Of a stretch of 53,952 nt of DNA, positions 7,439 to 17,013 are shown in pieces. A program made the translations under genes and the position numbers. The DNA is from Candidatus Kapaibacterium sp. GTDB lineage: Bacteria > Bacteroidota > Ignavibacteria > Kapaibacteriales > UBA7675. A model generated the notes under the pieces. The model searched no databases. It saw only the letters and a program-made list of their open reading frames with translations, and had not been told where the DNA came from. The DNA is taken from contig JANQRB010000096.1 in the NCBI GenBank assembly GCA_028284775.1, positions 1 through 53,952 of the forward strand, written 5' to 3'. Positions within the stretch are counted from its first letter, which is position 1. Each line of letters opens with the position of its first letter.

Positions 7439-10171
7439 ATGAGCCAAGATTCCACTCCGCCGGGTGAAACGGATTTCCAAGCAATTCAAGTCGTCATTGT
7501 CGACGCCGACGGAAGAATCGCCTCCTTCAACCGGGCCTGGTCGCAGTGTATCCGGCTCGGATTCGGCCAGGATCCGGCGGTAGGTGAGACGCTTGATATT
7601 ATCGGCAATCGTGGCGAGGACGATCTTAACGTCAAATCGGTCCTGCGAATCGCTGCGGCTGCAAAACAGCTTTTCTCCACTGCACATGTCGAACGGGAAC
7701 TCGAATGTGTCTACCGCCTTGCCGACAAACAGCGTTTCTTCCGCGTCAGCTTGTGCCGGCTTGAATCGCCCCGGCCGCAGATTGTCATCAGCCAGCGTGA
7801 AGACACGCGGAATGCAGACAGCGATATAGATGCAACGCCGGATGATGCGCGTTTCCGGGCGATCGTCTTGGCGCAGGAAGACCTTGTCTGCCGCTTTCGC
7901 CCCGACACCAGCCTGACTTTTGTTAACGAGGCCTATTGTCGTTTTGTCGGCAAATCGGCTGAGGAGCTTTTGGGACGGAAGTTTCTGGAGCTGGTGCCCG
8001 AACGCCTGCACGAAGACATACGGCAACACCTTGCTTCAATCGAAACTACCCCAAAGAAAAAGCAGCTTGAATTGATCGCGCCCGACGGTGCGTCGCTTTG
8101 GCTGGAATGGCTGGATATTGCGATACGCAATGACGAAGGTAATACGGTGGAATTCCAGTCGGTTGGTCGCGACATCACGCATGCCAAGAAAACGGAACAG
8201 GAGCTGCTGGCGAAAGGCAGTCAACTGGAGGCCACGCAACGAATGGCGCGTATCGGTACCTGGGAGGTGGACGCCGCAACGCGTACGATACAATGGTCTG
8301 AACAGAGTGCGCGGATTATGGGCTTCGAGCCGACGGATCCGGCGCCGAGCTACGCAAACTTTCTGGCCCTTGTGCAGCCCGACCACCGCCGCCAGGTTGA
8401 CGATTCTTTTGCGGCGGCGCTCGCCGGTGACGTGCCCATTGAACTCGATGCATCGCTCAAGACAGCGGGGGGAGAGATTCGGCATGTGTACATCGTGGGG
8501 AAGTGTTTGCGTGATGCCGATACGGACGTGCAAAAAGTAAGCGGAATGATACAGGATATCAGCGAGCGCAAACGCGCTGAAGAACGTCTGCGGCTGAGCG
8601 AGTCGGACCGGCAGGCCAAGCAGACTTTTATCAGCAGTATTATGCAAACGGCTTCCAATGTCTATTATGTTTACGATATGGAGCGCCGCAGCATCATTTT
8701 CGCCAATGAACGGGTTGCCGACATGCTGGGCTATACGGCGGAAGAGATGCAATTGCTGCCGGGTGGAATGCTCGCGCTGGTCCACGCCGATGACCTGCAT
8801 CGCGCTATGTCGTCCATCCAAAAGCTGCTGGAAGCGAATGACAACGAGTTAATCAGCTGCGAATTCCGCGTTCGACATAAAACGGCTCGTTACATCTGGC
8901 TGTCAGTAATCGAAAAGGTCTTTAAACGCAATGCCGAAGGCCGGGTCATTCAGTCCCATGGATCCGCATTCGATATCAGTGCCCAAAAACAGGTTCAGCA
9001 GAAGCTTGAGCTTGCCAAGGAGAAAGCGGAACAGGCTGCGCAGGCAAAAGACGAATTCTTAGCAAACATTACGCACGAACTGCGCACCCCGCTCAACGGC
9101 GTGATGGGGATGACGCATCTCTTGCTGGAAAGCGAGCCGCGCGAAGATCAAAACAGCTATCTGGCTACCCTTCAGTTTTCAGCGAACAGTCTGCTTCAAT
9201 TGGTTGATAACCTTCTTAACTTCAACAAAATTCAGGAAGGAAAAATCGAAATTGAAAAGACGGAGTTTAACCTGCGGGAGCTGGTCGTCGACATCAAGAA
9301 TGCGCTTGCGCCCCGCGCTCAACAGAAAAGCATCGGTCTTGACGCGCAATTTGACAAAGCACTGCGTGAAATCTACGTAGGCGATCCGGTGCGTATTTCA
9401 CAGATTTTGAATAATCTGGCCAGTAATGCCGTTAAGTTTACCGATGATGGCAGCGTATCGATTGAAATCGATGTCACGACTGTTGACGACGCCGGCAGTG
9501 AGATCAGATTTCAGGTTGTCGATACCGGAATCGGAATTCCGGATGACAAGCGCGATGTTATCTTTGATCGCTTCAGTCAGGCGAGTTCCGACACGACGCG
9601 TCGCTTCGGGGGCAGCGGACTGGGATTGGCCATCACCAAAAAGCTGCTCGAGCTTCTTGATAGCTCGATTCAACTGGAAAGCCGCCTGGGACAGGGGAGC
9701 CGCTTCTACTTCACACTGCGTCTGGAGCATCAGACCAAAACTCACAAAACATTGCGCCAGGCGGTACAGACCGGCAGCGCGCCTCGTCAATTCAATGGCA
9801 TTAGGGTACTGCTTGTAGAGGACAATGACGCCAACCGCGTCCTTGCCAAACATTTACTCGAGCGTCTGAAGATTGACGTAGCTTGTGCCATCAACGGCGA
9901 GCAGGCCCTTGCCAAAGTCCAGGAAGAAGATTTCGAACTTGTACTAATGGATCTGCAAATGCCGACCATGGATGGCTATACGGCGGCGCGCAGCATCAGG
10001 GCGCTGCCGGATCCCAGATTTCAACATCTGCCGATCGTGGCGTTGACGGCAGCCGTTGTCAGAGGCATTGAAGAGAAAGTCCGCGCAGCCGGAATGAACG
10101 ATTATGTCGCCAAGCCGATAAATCCGGAAATACTAGCCGCCAAAATTGAAGAATACGTACAGCGCTTCTAG
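7439..10171 (+). CDS. Hybrid sensor histidine kinase with four PAS domains and a receiver domain
   Basis: A 910-residue soluble hybrid kinase. PAS-like domains lie at roughly 15-115, 137-245 (FRPDTSLTFVNEAYCRFVGKSAEE), 265-375 (IGTWEVDAATRTIQWSEQ) and 395-510 (VYDMERRSIIFANERV). Two are followed by the usual PAC tail ending in DIS or DIT. A short coiled coil leads to HisKA (ITHELRTPLNGV, His546). The ATPase domain has NNLASNAVKFTDDG, DTGIGIP and GSGLGLAI. The C-terminal receiver starts IRVLLVEDNDANR, with phospho-acceptor Asp838 in LVLMDLQMPT and the conserved Lys in YVAKPIN. No membrane segment is visible, so the signal is probably cytoplasmic, and the cognate output protein is not in the window. 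The gene converges with its downstream neighbour, leaving only 23 bases between their stops. Confidence 0.93.
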   Translation: MSQDSTPPGETDFQAIQVVIVDADGRIASFNRAWSQCIRLGFGQDPAVGETLDIIGNRGEDDLNVKSVLRIAAAAKQLFSTAHVERELECVYRLADKQRFFRVSLCRLESPRPQIVISQREDTRNADSDIDATPDDARFRAIVLAQEDLVCRFRPDTSLTFVNEAYCRFVGKSAEELLGRKFLELVPERLHEDIRQHLASIETTPKKKQLELIAPDGASLWLEWLDIAIRNDEGNTVEFQSVGRDITHAKKTEQELLAKGSQLEATQRMARIGTWEVDAATRTIQWSEQSARIMGFEPTDPAPSYANFLALVQPDHRRQVDDSFAAALAGDVPIELDASLKTAGGEIRHVYIVGKCLRDADTDVQKVSGMIQDISERKRAEERLRLSESDRQAKQTFISSIMQTASNVYYVYDMERRSIIFANERVADMLGYTAEEMQLLPGGMLALVHADDLHRAMSSIQKLLEANDNELISCEFRVRHKTARYIWLSVIEKVFKRNAEGRVIQSHGSAFDISAQKQVQQKLELAKEKAEQAAQAKDEFLANITHELRTPLNGVMGMTHLLLESEPREDQNSYLATLQFSANSLLQLVDNLLNFNKIQEGKIEIEKTEFNLRELVVDIKNALAPRAQQKSIGLDAQFDKALREIYVGDPVRISQILNNLASNAVKFTDDGSVSIEIDVTTVDDAGSEIRFQVVDTGIGIPDDKRDVIFDRFSQASSDTTRRFGGSGLGLAITKKLLELLDSSIQLESRLGQGSRFYFTLRLEHQTKTHKTLRQAVQTGSAPRQFNGIRVLLVEDNDANRVLAKHLLERLKIDVACAINGEQALAKVQEEDFELVLMDLQMPTMDGYTAARSIRALPDPRFQHLPIVALTAAVVRGIEEKVRAAGMNDYVAKPINPEILAAKIEEYVQRF

Positions 10172-10194
10172 CTGCGGTAGGCTGCCATTGCCAG

Positions 10195-11733
10195 TCAATC
10201 CCTGGTTTCGAATCGCTGGTATATCGCGCTACGCTGCATCCGATCGCGCCGATCTTTTTCAATCGACGCAAAGATTGATCCGAAGTCGGAGTTAAACAGT
10301 TTGATGATATCGGTATCGCCCAGCTGGAAGACGCAATAGACGAAGTAACTGAGCAGATTACGGTTGGAGGATTGTTCGCGAGGCACGAAGGAATTGCCAA
10401 GCCAGTAGATTTCGGCGGCAAGGCCGTAAGCGCCTACATCGAGCGCGATGTCGGCGTAGGACACATAGTCGACGGCAAAGGTCTCCTTGGATCGGAAGAA
10501 TGAATTGATCTCGTGCCGGCGCGTGAGTAAATACGCTTCACGACCGCTCGTGGCTTTGGCCGTGAGCGGGTAGAGAGGGTCGCAGGCAAAGACGCGGCTG
10601 CGAGCCTTTTCCCAGGCGGGGCCCTCATACAAAGCCAGCGAATCTCGACTTTGCCGCAAGGCCGTCTGCGAATAATACAATTCCAGATTGGCCCAGGCCG
10701 ATTGGGGGTGAATGGCCAGAATTTTCTTATACAGGCCTGCGGCCTCGGCGAAGCGACCCGTGTCGTGCAGAGCGATGCCGCGCTGAATGGAAGTGTTTAA
10801 GTCGTTGTAAAACTCATGCAGCCGCCAGGAAAGCTGATTGAGGAACACGGCAGCCATCGACTGCCGCTTGGTAAATATGTTAAGCAGAAAAACGTAGCGA
10901 TTCGCAAGGTCGAATTTGCCCTCGGCTAGCAGCATTCCCACCTTTATTGTCGAGAGCAGGGTGTTGCCGCTGCTCAGCTCCATCATTGCCCGCCAGTAGG
11001 CGGAGCTCGAATCCGTTATCGAGGCCGCACTCGTGCCTGCCTGCGCTTTCCATTGCCCGGCTGTGGAAGCAAACTGACGGACCGTGGCAAAATGCAGCGA
11101 GTCGGAGCGTTCGGCAAGGGCGACAAGCGTCGGCAGTACTTCTTCACGTGCAAGCTGTATGATGGCAGCCCGTTTTTTTTCTAGCGGTGCCCGTACGAAT
11201 TCCTGCTGGATACGCGCCTCGGGCGGCAGAACAGGCGGCAGAAAGGGCTGCGAGTCACAGCCACAGCCGCCGGCTATGCTGAAGTTAAACTGCATGTGAA
11301 AATCCGTGAAACTCGGCCGGGGCGTCGACAGACGCCCGATAGCAGCTCTCAATTCCCCTTGTCGCAACGAGTCGAATGCAGGTCGCGCAGCCAGACTGAA
11401 TTCCGGGGGCCCTTGTCTTTTAAGCGATACGATCAGCTGAACGTCGCGCGACCTCGTGTCGGTGGCCAGCAGCTTTTTCGACTCTGCGCTGTAGGCTCTC
11501 AGCCAGTCTACCAGCTCTGTGTGCTCGAAATTGACTTCGGCCAGCAGCTCGTTACTCAGAGGTTTTAACTCAGTGCTGATATTGTCTTTCTGCTGTTCCT
11601 CGGCGGCAAAAGGCGGCTGAGCGAGCAAGCACAGGAATAAATATAAGAGTCCGACACGAATCCGAGACCTGTTGGAAATTGCAATTCCTAAGCCATTAAA
11701 CTGCGCACGAAGCCTGCTGGAAAGGACTGCCAT
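10195..11733 (-). CDS. Exported helical/TPR-like protein of unknown function
   Basis: I do not recognise the family. The 512 residues begin with a basic stretch and a hydrophobic run (RVGLLYLFLCLLAQPPFAAEE), consistent with a signal peptide cleaved near residue 45 or an anchor. The rest is mostly alpha-helical. A TPR-like unit (TGRFAEAAGLYKKILAIHPQSAWANLELYYSQTAL) lies in the middle and a second helical pair near the C-terminus (YGLAAEIYWLGNSF). A GGCGCDSQPF segment near residue 155 places two cysteines close together. The gene is the last of three minus-strand genes after the CotH and oxidoreductase genes, with 46 bases between it and the latter. GGAG lies about 13 bases before the ATG. Confidence 0.75.
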   Translation of the reverse strand: MAVLSSRLRAQFNGLGIAISNRSRIRVGLLYLFLCLLAQPPFAAEEQQKDNISTELKPLSNELLAEVNFEHTELVDWLRAYSAESKKLLATDTRSRDVQLIVSLKRQGPPEFSLAARPAFDSLRQGELRAAIGRLSTPRPSFTDFHMQFNFSIAGGCGCDSQPFLPPVLPPEARIQQEFVRAPLEKKRAAIIQLAREEVLPTLVALAERSDSLHFATVRQFASTAGQWKAQAGTSAASITDSSSAYWRAMMELSSGNTLLSTIKVGMLLAEGKFDLANRYVFLLNIFTKRQSMAAVFLNQLSWRLHEFYNDLNTSIQRGIALHDTGRFAEAAGLYKKILAIHPQSAWANLELYYSQTALRQSRDSLALYEGPAWEKARSRVFACDPLYPLTAKATSGREAYLLTRRHEINSFFRSKETFAVDYVSYADIALDVGAYGLAAEIYWLGNSFVPREQSSNRNLLSYFVYCVFQLGDTDIIKLFNSDFGSIFASIEKDRRDRMQRSAIYQRFETRD

Positions 11734-11779
11734 AGACCGGTACTAGCTCCATTGCTTTTTGATCGAAGTCTGCGTCGCT

Positions 11780-12874
11780 TTAGTCCAGGCTTGCGAGCAT
11801 CTCTTTGTTAAAGGTCTTCAGACTGCGCCAATCGCCGTCGCGTACGGTCTTGACCCACTCGGGATTGGCAATCAGGGCGCGTCCGACCGCCAGCAGATCC
11901 GCTTCACCTTCGTCGAGCAGACGCAAGGCCGCGGTGGGGTCGCTAACCCGATCGCTCTGCTTGCCGTAGGCCTGATCCAGCGGCAGGGTCACCGACACCG
12001 AGCCCACGGCGATAACGGGAATTTCCGCCACGAGCCGTGTCCAGCCCGCAAGACTGCGTTCATCCCGGTCCGGAAAGCCGGCGTCGACGGCGCGACGGGT
12101 ACTGACGTGCAAGATTGTGACGCCCGCATCGCGCAGGGCGCAGACCATTGTCTGCAGCTCTTCGGGCGAGCGTACTTTTTGTTCCGTGTAGTTGCCGATA
12201 GACCACTGACTGAAGCGGTAAATGATCGGAAAGTCCGGTCCGACGGCCTCTCGTACCTTGCGGACCACCTGAAGAGGGAAACGGAGGCGATTGCTCAGGC
12301 TGCCGCCATATTCGTCATTGCGCCTGTTGGCTTCGCCGACAAAGGAATCCAGCAGATAACCGTGCGCGCCGTGTATCTCGAGCGCGTCGCAGCCGATGGC
12401 CTGTGCCGCGCGGGCCGCTTTTTCAAATGCCTTCACTACCTGTTCGAAGTCTTCCTGACCCATGGCGCGGACCGGGGAGCGGGGACGTCCGTCTTTGCGG
12501 GCGGGCCGCTCGGCGTCCGTTGGCCCGATCGGATCGGCGGCTAAGGGGCCTGTGTGCCAGAGCTGCGGCGCGAAGGCGCCGCCTTCGCTGTGGACGGCCT
12601 CCACGACGCGTCGCCAGCCTTCCCATTGCGCCTCGGTTTCAAATCGGGGCACGTTGAAAGTATCGGGCGCATGCAGCGCGTCGACGTGCGTACCTTCCGA
12701 GATAATCAAGCCCACCTCGCCCGCGGCGCGGCGGCGGTAGTACTCCACGATTGCCGCGGTCGGGATGCCGTCATCGGCAGCCTTCCTGCGCGTCATCGGA
12801 GCCATCACGATACGGTTGCGGAGGCGCAGCCCGCCGTGCTCCCAGGGACGAAATGCCAATGATGAACTTTTCAT
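11780..12874 (-). CDS. Old yellow enzyme family NADH:flavin oxidoreductase
   Basis: A 364-residue FMN-dependent alpha/beta-barrel ene-reductase. The N-terminal strand LRNRIVMAPMTRRKA carries the flavin-contacting Pro and Met. The FAPQLWHTGPLA segment matches the QLxHxG element, and HGAHGYLLDSF followed by NDEYGGSLSNRLRFPL is the family's best signature. Substrates are typically activated enones or nitro compounds; the natural substrate is unknown. I start at the ATG at 12874 rather than the TTG three codons earlier. It lies between the CotH gene (39 bases upstream) and the exported helical protein on the same strand. The grouping may be transcriptional only, since no functional link is apparent. 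Confidence 0.92.
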   Translation of the reverse strand: MKSSSLAFRPWEHGGLRLRNRIVMAPMTRRKAADDGIPTAAIVEYYRRRAAGEVGLIISEGTHVDALHAPDTFNVPRFETEAQWEGWRRVVEAVHSEGGAFAPQLWHTGPLAADPIGPTDAERPARKDGRPRSPVRAMGQEDFEQVVKAFEKAARAAQAIGCDALEIHGAHGYLLDSFVGEANRRNDEYGGSLSNRLRFPLQVVRKVREAVGPDFPIIYRFSQWSIGNYTEQKVRSPEELQTMVCALRDAGVTILHVSTRRAVDAGFPDRDERSLAGWTRLVAEIPVIAVGSVSVTLPLDQAYGKQSDRVSDPTAALRLLDEGEADLLAVGRALIANPEWVKTVRDGDWRSLKTFNKEMLASLD

Positions 12875-12913
12875 AACACTCAAGTTACGAAAAATCCGCT
12901 CTTGCGTCTGCGC

Positions 12914-15900
12914 TCAACGGCGGATCAGCACTTTACTCTGTGCCATGTTCCGCCATCCTGCCGGGCTGTCGACTTCCAGCACGCAGTGATAAACACCGCC
13001 GGGCAGGCCGTTCAGACTAAAGGATCGGCGGTGCCGGCCGGCGCGAAGCTGGGTCTGTTCCACATGAAGCTCGTGGGTATAGCCCAGTGCCGTACAAAGG
13101 CGCAGACGAATCCGGCCGGACTGCGCAAGCCTGAAGTCGACGTTCAGGTGCTCCGTGGCGGGCGTGGGAAAACAGAGCAGCAAAGCAGCCATGGTTTTGT
13201 TGGTCGGTCGGACGCTCGAAGGCCGCTGCGTACTGTTAAGTCGTCCCGGTGTCGGTCCGGTGCTGCCTGATGCCCGCCAGCTCTGCGGCAAGGCATTATC
13301 GAGATCCGGCGCAATCAATTCAAGACTGGGTCCTTTGCCGTTCGCTGCCGGAGGCCATGGCTCGGAGCTGCGATAACTCACGATGTCCATTAACTCCAGG
13401 TCCGGGTTTAACAGTCGGACAATGTCACCGGGCTTGCTGCCGAGGCCGAAGTCGAAATCTCCGATCAGTAAAATATCGTCCGGGTACAGCGCGCGAAATT
13501 TGGCGCGATCTTCGCAGAGCAGCAGAAAAGCCCCCGCTTCCAAAATGCTGCCCTGAGGGATGACAAAGCTATGTGAGTTATCCTCATCCATCAGTACCCA
13601 GGAGCTCAGGTCGACGGCTTCGTCGCCATTGTTGTATAGTTCGATCCAGTCGTCGCTGTCGGCCTCGTCAGCTGCTTTGTACATAATCTCGTTAATAACG
13701 ATACTGCTTGCGCCGATTTCGTCGGATGCAAAGATGGCTGTCAGCTCTTTGTCACCGTGGAGCTGCAGACTGAGCGTGGGCTGCTGCGATAACGCCGCAT
13801 CCTGCCAGCCCGCAAAACGAAAGCCCGGCGCGGCAATGGCTTCGATCGCCAAGGGAATGCCCTGGAAATAGATGCCCTGCCAGGGGTAGTCGGCCGGTTG
13901 CAGGCTGTTAAGCCTGATTTCCCCCGCGCCGGGTACGTTAACCGAGAGCTTCAGTTCGGCCAGCCCGGGCAGATCAAAGGTCGTTACAGCGTTGTTACGC
14001 GTTTCTTCGGCGCGTCGCGTGAGGAATTCTTCGATCAGTTCCCGATGCTGGTCCAGGGCTTTCATCGAAGTCGGCCAGCGTTGCCGATGGCGCTTGATGT
14101 CGGCAGCTCGCGCTGTGATAGCCGCTTCCAGTAAGGGTAGCGTCTTTGCCGGCAGGAGTGCCGAGTTAAGCAGGTCGGCATAGCGGTTGAGAAAGCGATG
14201 GCGAAAGTCCTTATCCAGCAGCAGTGTCGGCAGGAGCGCAGCTGGTGGCGGATCAATCGCGCCAGTATGAATTTTTTGTTCAAGTCCATCAAACATATTG
14301 TATTCCACATGATTGTCGCCCCGCCGACCAAGCGTCACGTCAAGATCGTTTAAGAGAAAGTGCCAGCGAGCGTCCAGCTCCGAGCTGCGCCAGCACTTGA
14401 CATTGTTGTTGCCCCAATCCCGGTTGGCGCTCCAGCACTGAATCACCAGATAGTCGATGACATTCTCGAAGTTTAGATGAGTGCGGGCATATTTCATTCT
14501 GGCTGAAAGATCGGCCTTGCTGTTAACGACGTTGTCAATCAACTCGAAAATACCCCCGGTGGAGCCATTCATTGGAAATACGCGGCCTGACTGTTGTTTA
14601 AGCATATCGATCGACTCATCATCGAGATCGTGGTTGGCGGCGATGTGGCCGGTGTTGCCCTGTTCGCGAATATTCATGATTCCGTGGTAACGGCCATTAA
14701 CATATACCAGGGCCGGGCGATACGCTTGGGCATCAATGCCGATTGACAATGCGATATGCGAAGCGAGCGCATCGCGGATATAGGTGTAAACAAAGTCCTG
14801 GCTTGAATTGCGCAAGAGAAAACTGCTGTATGCATCGATTTTCTTGTTAGGAAAGAGCGGATACTCAATTTCACCGCTGCCATAGCGTGATCGCGCCTTG
14901 ATCTGCATCGATTTCTGGGGATGTGAACGTCCACCGCCGAAACCATGAATCTTAACACCGACGTCCATTGCAAAACCCACGTTGCGGTCACGTTCCCAAA
15001 ACTGCAGCTGCGCCGGCACTTCGCGCGTGCTCCATATATCGACAAAGAGACCCTTATCTTCGTTGTAAAGCTCTTCAGGATCGATGTTTAGCGCGACCAC
15101 CGGCAGATGCGTGGCTTCGTCGATCAGATAGGTTTGCGTAACTGTCTCGCTGGGTAAAAAGCCTCTGCGGTAAACAATGGCGCGGATGACGCTCGAAGAG
15201 TCCAGCCTGATACTTCCGCCGCGATACAGCAGATCCTGTCGATCCGGCGGGCTGCCGTCAAGAGTAATGAACAGTGAATCGCCCGGGTCAGCGCTGCTGA
15301 GCCGCAGTACCTGCGCGTCCCTGTAGAAGCCGCCAGGAAGAGAAAAGACAGGTGCTTCGGCGCGCCCGCTGACGCCACCGGAGTTTGCGGCAGCCGGAGA
15401 GGGCGTTGTGCTGAATACAAAGCCGGGGCCGCCATCGAAACTGCGAGCATACGAAACATCGGTGATCTGCGGCGGAAAGCTGAGCGAATCTACCATCCCA
15501 CCCTCGGCATTCCAGAGTGTAATACGCTCGCCTTCTTTATCGAGTTTAAAGGGCAGATGCAATTCGCGACATGGAGCGTAGCCGCCGCTGCGGTCTGCCG
15601 GGTTGTCGCTCACTTGCCGGATCGACATGCTGTTGATTGAAACCGGCTTTCGGTCGATCCTGAAGTCGGCAAGGACACAGGCGGCCGTTTCTTCGCTTTT
15701 GCTGCTGCTGACACAGATTCCGGCATACAGCGTGTCCGCACCGACAGGGAAGTAGCGTGTAGTCTGTAAACGCCAGTAATAGCCATCGGTCGACATGAAA
15801 TAGCTGACGCTGTCGTCACGGCGGTCGATCCTGAGCCAGCAGTAGGGAAACTCTTTCTTGTAGTAAAGCACATCGGCGGCGAAGGGCTTGTGTCCGGCCG

Positions 15901-16456
15901 TGTCTCGTTGTTGATAAATATACTCGCGCCGTCGCGGCGAACGGCACATTATTGCTGCGTAGCGGCTGTCATGGCTGAGATCCTCGCGCAGCATAACTCC
16001 CGCCGTTGCGCGCCACTGTTCGGTCTGAAGATTGCGGATATTAACCTGGAGCGAAACATCGCCGCGTATCGGCAGATAGGCAAAGCAGAAGCCGTCGGAA
16101 ACGCTGTTGCGATCGATGCCCCGGCCGGCGCCCTTCAGCAGGACGATTCCTTTATTGCCGGTTGTTTTACCCGAAGCGAGCAGCAGGAGATGTTGTCCGG
16201 CGCCCAGCAAGGTATCGGGCAGGGGTCGGCGATCCTCGATGTTGCCGCCATCGGTAATACTCCAGTTCCGCAGGTTGACACTTTCAGAGCTATTGTTAAA
16301 CAATTCGATCCAGTCCGTCGCCGCCGCATTTTTGTCCCTAATGCCGTCGGCATTGGAAGCCATAATTTCGTTAATAAGAATTTGACCCTGAATTTCAGCC
16401 GGCGTGAACACGACAATCCCTGCCAGCAGCAATGCCGGTACAATGATGATTCGCAT
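12914..16456 (-). CDS. Secreted CotH-kinase protein with lamin-tail domains and a T9SS sorting domain
   Basis: A 1180-residue secreted protein. After a signal peptide (1-24), a lamin-tail domain begins (ILINEIMASN, DWIELFNNS). It breaks off near residue 98 and resumes near 298 (HLPFKLDKEGERITLW), with a DUF1349-like beta-sandwich inserted between. A chitobiase/Fn3-like strand domain (about 368-448) precedes the CotH domain (about 450-830). Its kinase signature NRDWGNNN (Asp680) and NDLDVTLG (Asp704, Asp706) is intact. CotH homologues phosphorylate secreted proteins, but the substrate here is unknown. An InlB-type B-repeat (about 862-930) and a second lamin-tail domain (about 935-1065) follow. 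The last 85 residues are a T9SS sorting-type domain, implying export to the cell surface. It heads a three-gene minus-strand group. Confidence 0.9.
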   Translation of the reverse strand: MRIIIVPALLLAGIVVFTPAEIQGQILINEIMASNADGIRDKNAAATDWIELFNNSSESVNLRNWSITDGGNIEDRRPLPDTLLGAGQHLLLLASGKTTGNKGIVLLKGAGRGIDRNSVSDGFCFAYLPIRGDVSLQVNIRNLQTEQWRATAGVMLREDLSHDSRYAAIMCRSPRRREYIYQQRDTAGHKPFAADVLYYKKEFPYCWLRIDRRDDSVSYFMSTDGYYWRLQTTRYFPVGADTLYAGICVSSSKSEETAACVLADFRIDRKPVSINSMSIRQVSDNPADRSGGYAPCRELHLPFKLDKEGERITLWNAEGGMVDSLSFPPQITDVSYARSFDGGPGFVFSTTPSPAAANSGGVSGRAEAPVFSLPGGFYRDAQVLRLSSADPGDSLFITLDGSPPDRQDLLYRGGSIRLDSSSVIRAIVYRRGFLPSETVTQTYLIDEATHLPVVALNIDPEELYNEDKGLFVDIWSTREVPAQLQFWERDRNVGFAMDVGVKIHGFGGGRSHPQKSMQIKARSRYGSGEIEYPLFPNKKIDAYSSFLLRNSSQDFVYTYIRDALASHIALSIGIDAQAYRPALVYVNGRYHGIMNIREQGNTGHIAANHDLDDESIDMLKQQSGRVFPMNGSTGGIFELIDNVVNSKADLSARMKYARTHLNFENVIDYLVIQCWSANRDWGNNNVKCWRSSELDARWHFLLNDLDVTLGRRGDNHVEYNMFDGLEQKIHTGAIDPPPAALLPTLLLDKDFRHRFLNRYADLLNSALLPAKTLPLLEAAITARAADIKRHRQRWPTSMKALDQHRELIEEFLTRRAEETRNNAVTTFDLPGLAELKLSVNVPGAGEIRLNSLQPADYPWQGIYFQGIPLAIEAIAAPGFRFAGWQDAALSQQPTLSLQLHGDKELTAIFASDEIGASSIVINEIMYKAADEADSDDWIELYNNGDEAVDLSSWVLMDEDNSHSFVIPQGSILEAGAFLLLCEDRAKFRALYPDDILLIGDFDFGLGSKPGDIVRLLNPDLELMDIVSYRSSEPWPPAANGKGPSLELIAPDLDNALPQSWRASGSTGPTPGRLNSTQRPSSVRPTNKTMAALLLCFPTPATEHLNVDFRLAQSGRIRLRLCTALGYTHELHVEQTQLRAGRHRRSFSLNGLPGGVYHCVLEVDSPAGWRNMAQSKVLIRR

Positions 16457-17013
16457 GGAAACTCACAATTCACAATTGGGCGTGGCTGCCGTGTCACGCT
16501 TGAAAATCGCAATCAGCTACGACGATTGCGCGGTTATTTATTCGAATGGGTATTGAGGGATTTTTTTAACACTTTCAGGAATCTGCAAGAGACAGAAGCT
16601 ATGCTCCTACTATGATTTAATCAATCAGCCTGTGAATAAATGGTGGGCACCAACTGTCGGATCACCCGCGAATATAACGTCCGCTTACTTTCACAAAAAG
16701 GGCAAATTTGGTCACCTCTTGCCGAATCTTGAATTTTGGCCTCATTTACGGACAAGTTCCGGCCCGCCTGAAAGTAGATCGGACGCGGTTCATCCGGCGA
16801 AGCCGCATCACTGGACCCGGCCTCTTGTTTAAGTAACTATCGCTGGGCAATTCGGATGAAATGCTATCTCTGGCCGAGCCTTCAATACAAGCGAAGCGTA
16901 TCCGACGCGCGGCTATGCGTATCGGTTTTTCCTGCAGCGCTTGCAGACCAAATGAAATTGTTAGTTTTGTGCGGCAGCCGACGAATCTTAATCTACTGCA
17001 AGGGATTCCAGCA
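16457..17013. other. Intergenic region between the divergent CotH and DUF1835 genes
   Basis: 557 bases with no credible gene. It must hold both divergent promoters. Next to the CotH start there is a tandem heptamer, TCACAAT twice (16463-16476). Short open frames here (for example 66 codons from 16632) begin at non-ATG codons and show no recognisable protein. An AAGGGA at about 17000 serves the DUF1835 gene. Confidence 0.4.

Noticed and set aside
8036..8821. 261-codon open frame on the minus strand
   Set aside because: Antisense to the hybrid kinase; composition typical of a shadow frame.
11759..12544. 261-codon plus-strand open frame
   Set aside because: Antisense to the old yellow enzyme gene, which has clear family motifs.
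16463..16476. Tandem heptamer TCACAAT x2
   Set aside because: Too short to call a repeat element; possibly a chance run near the CotH start.
15890..16615. 241-codon plus-strand open frame
   Set aside because: Antisense to the CotH gene's signal peptide and lamin-tail domain.
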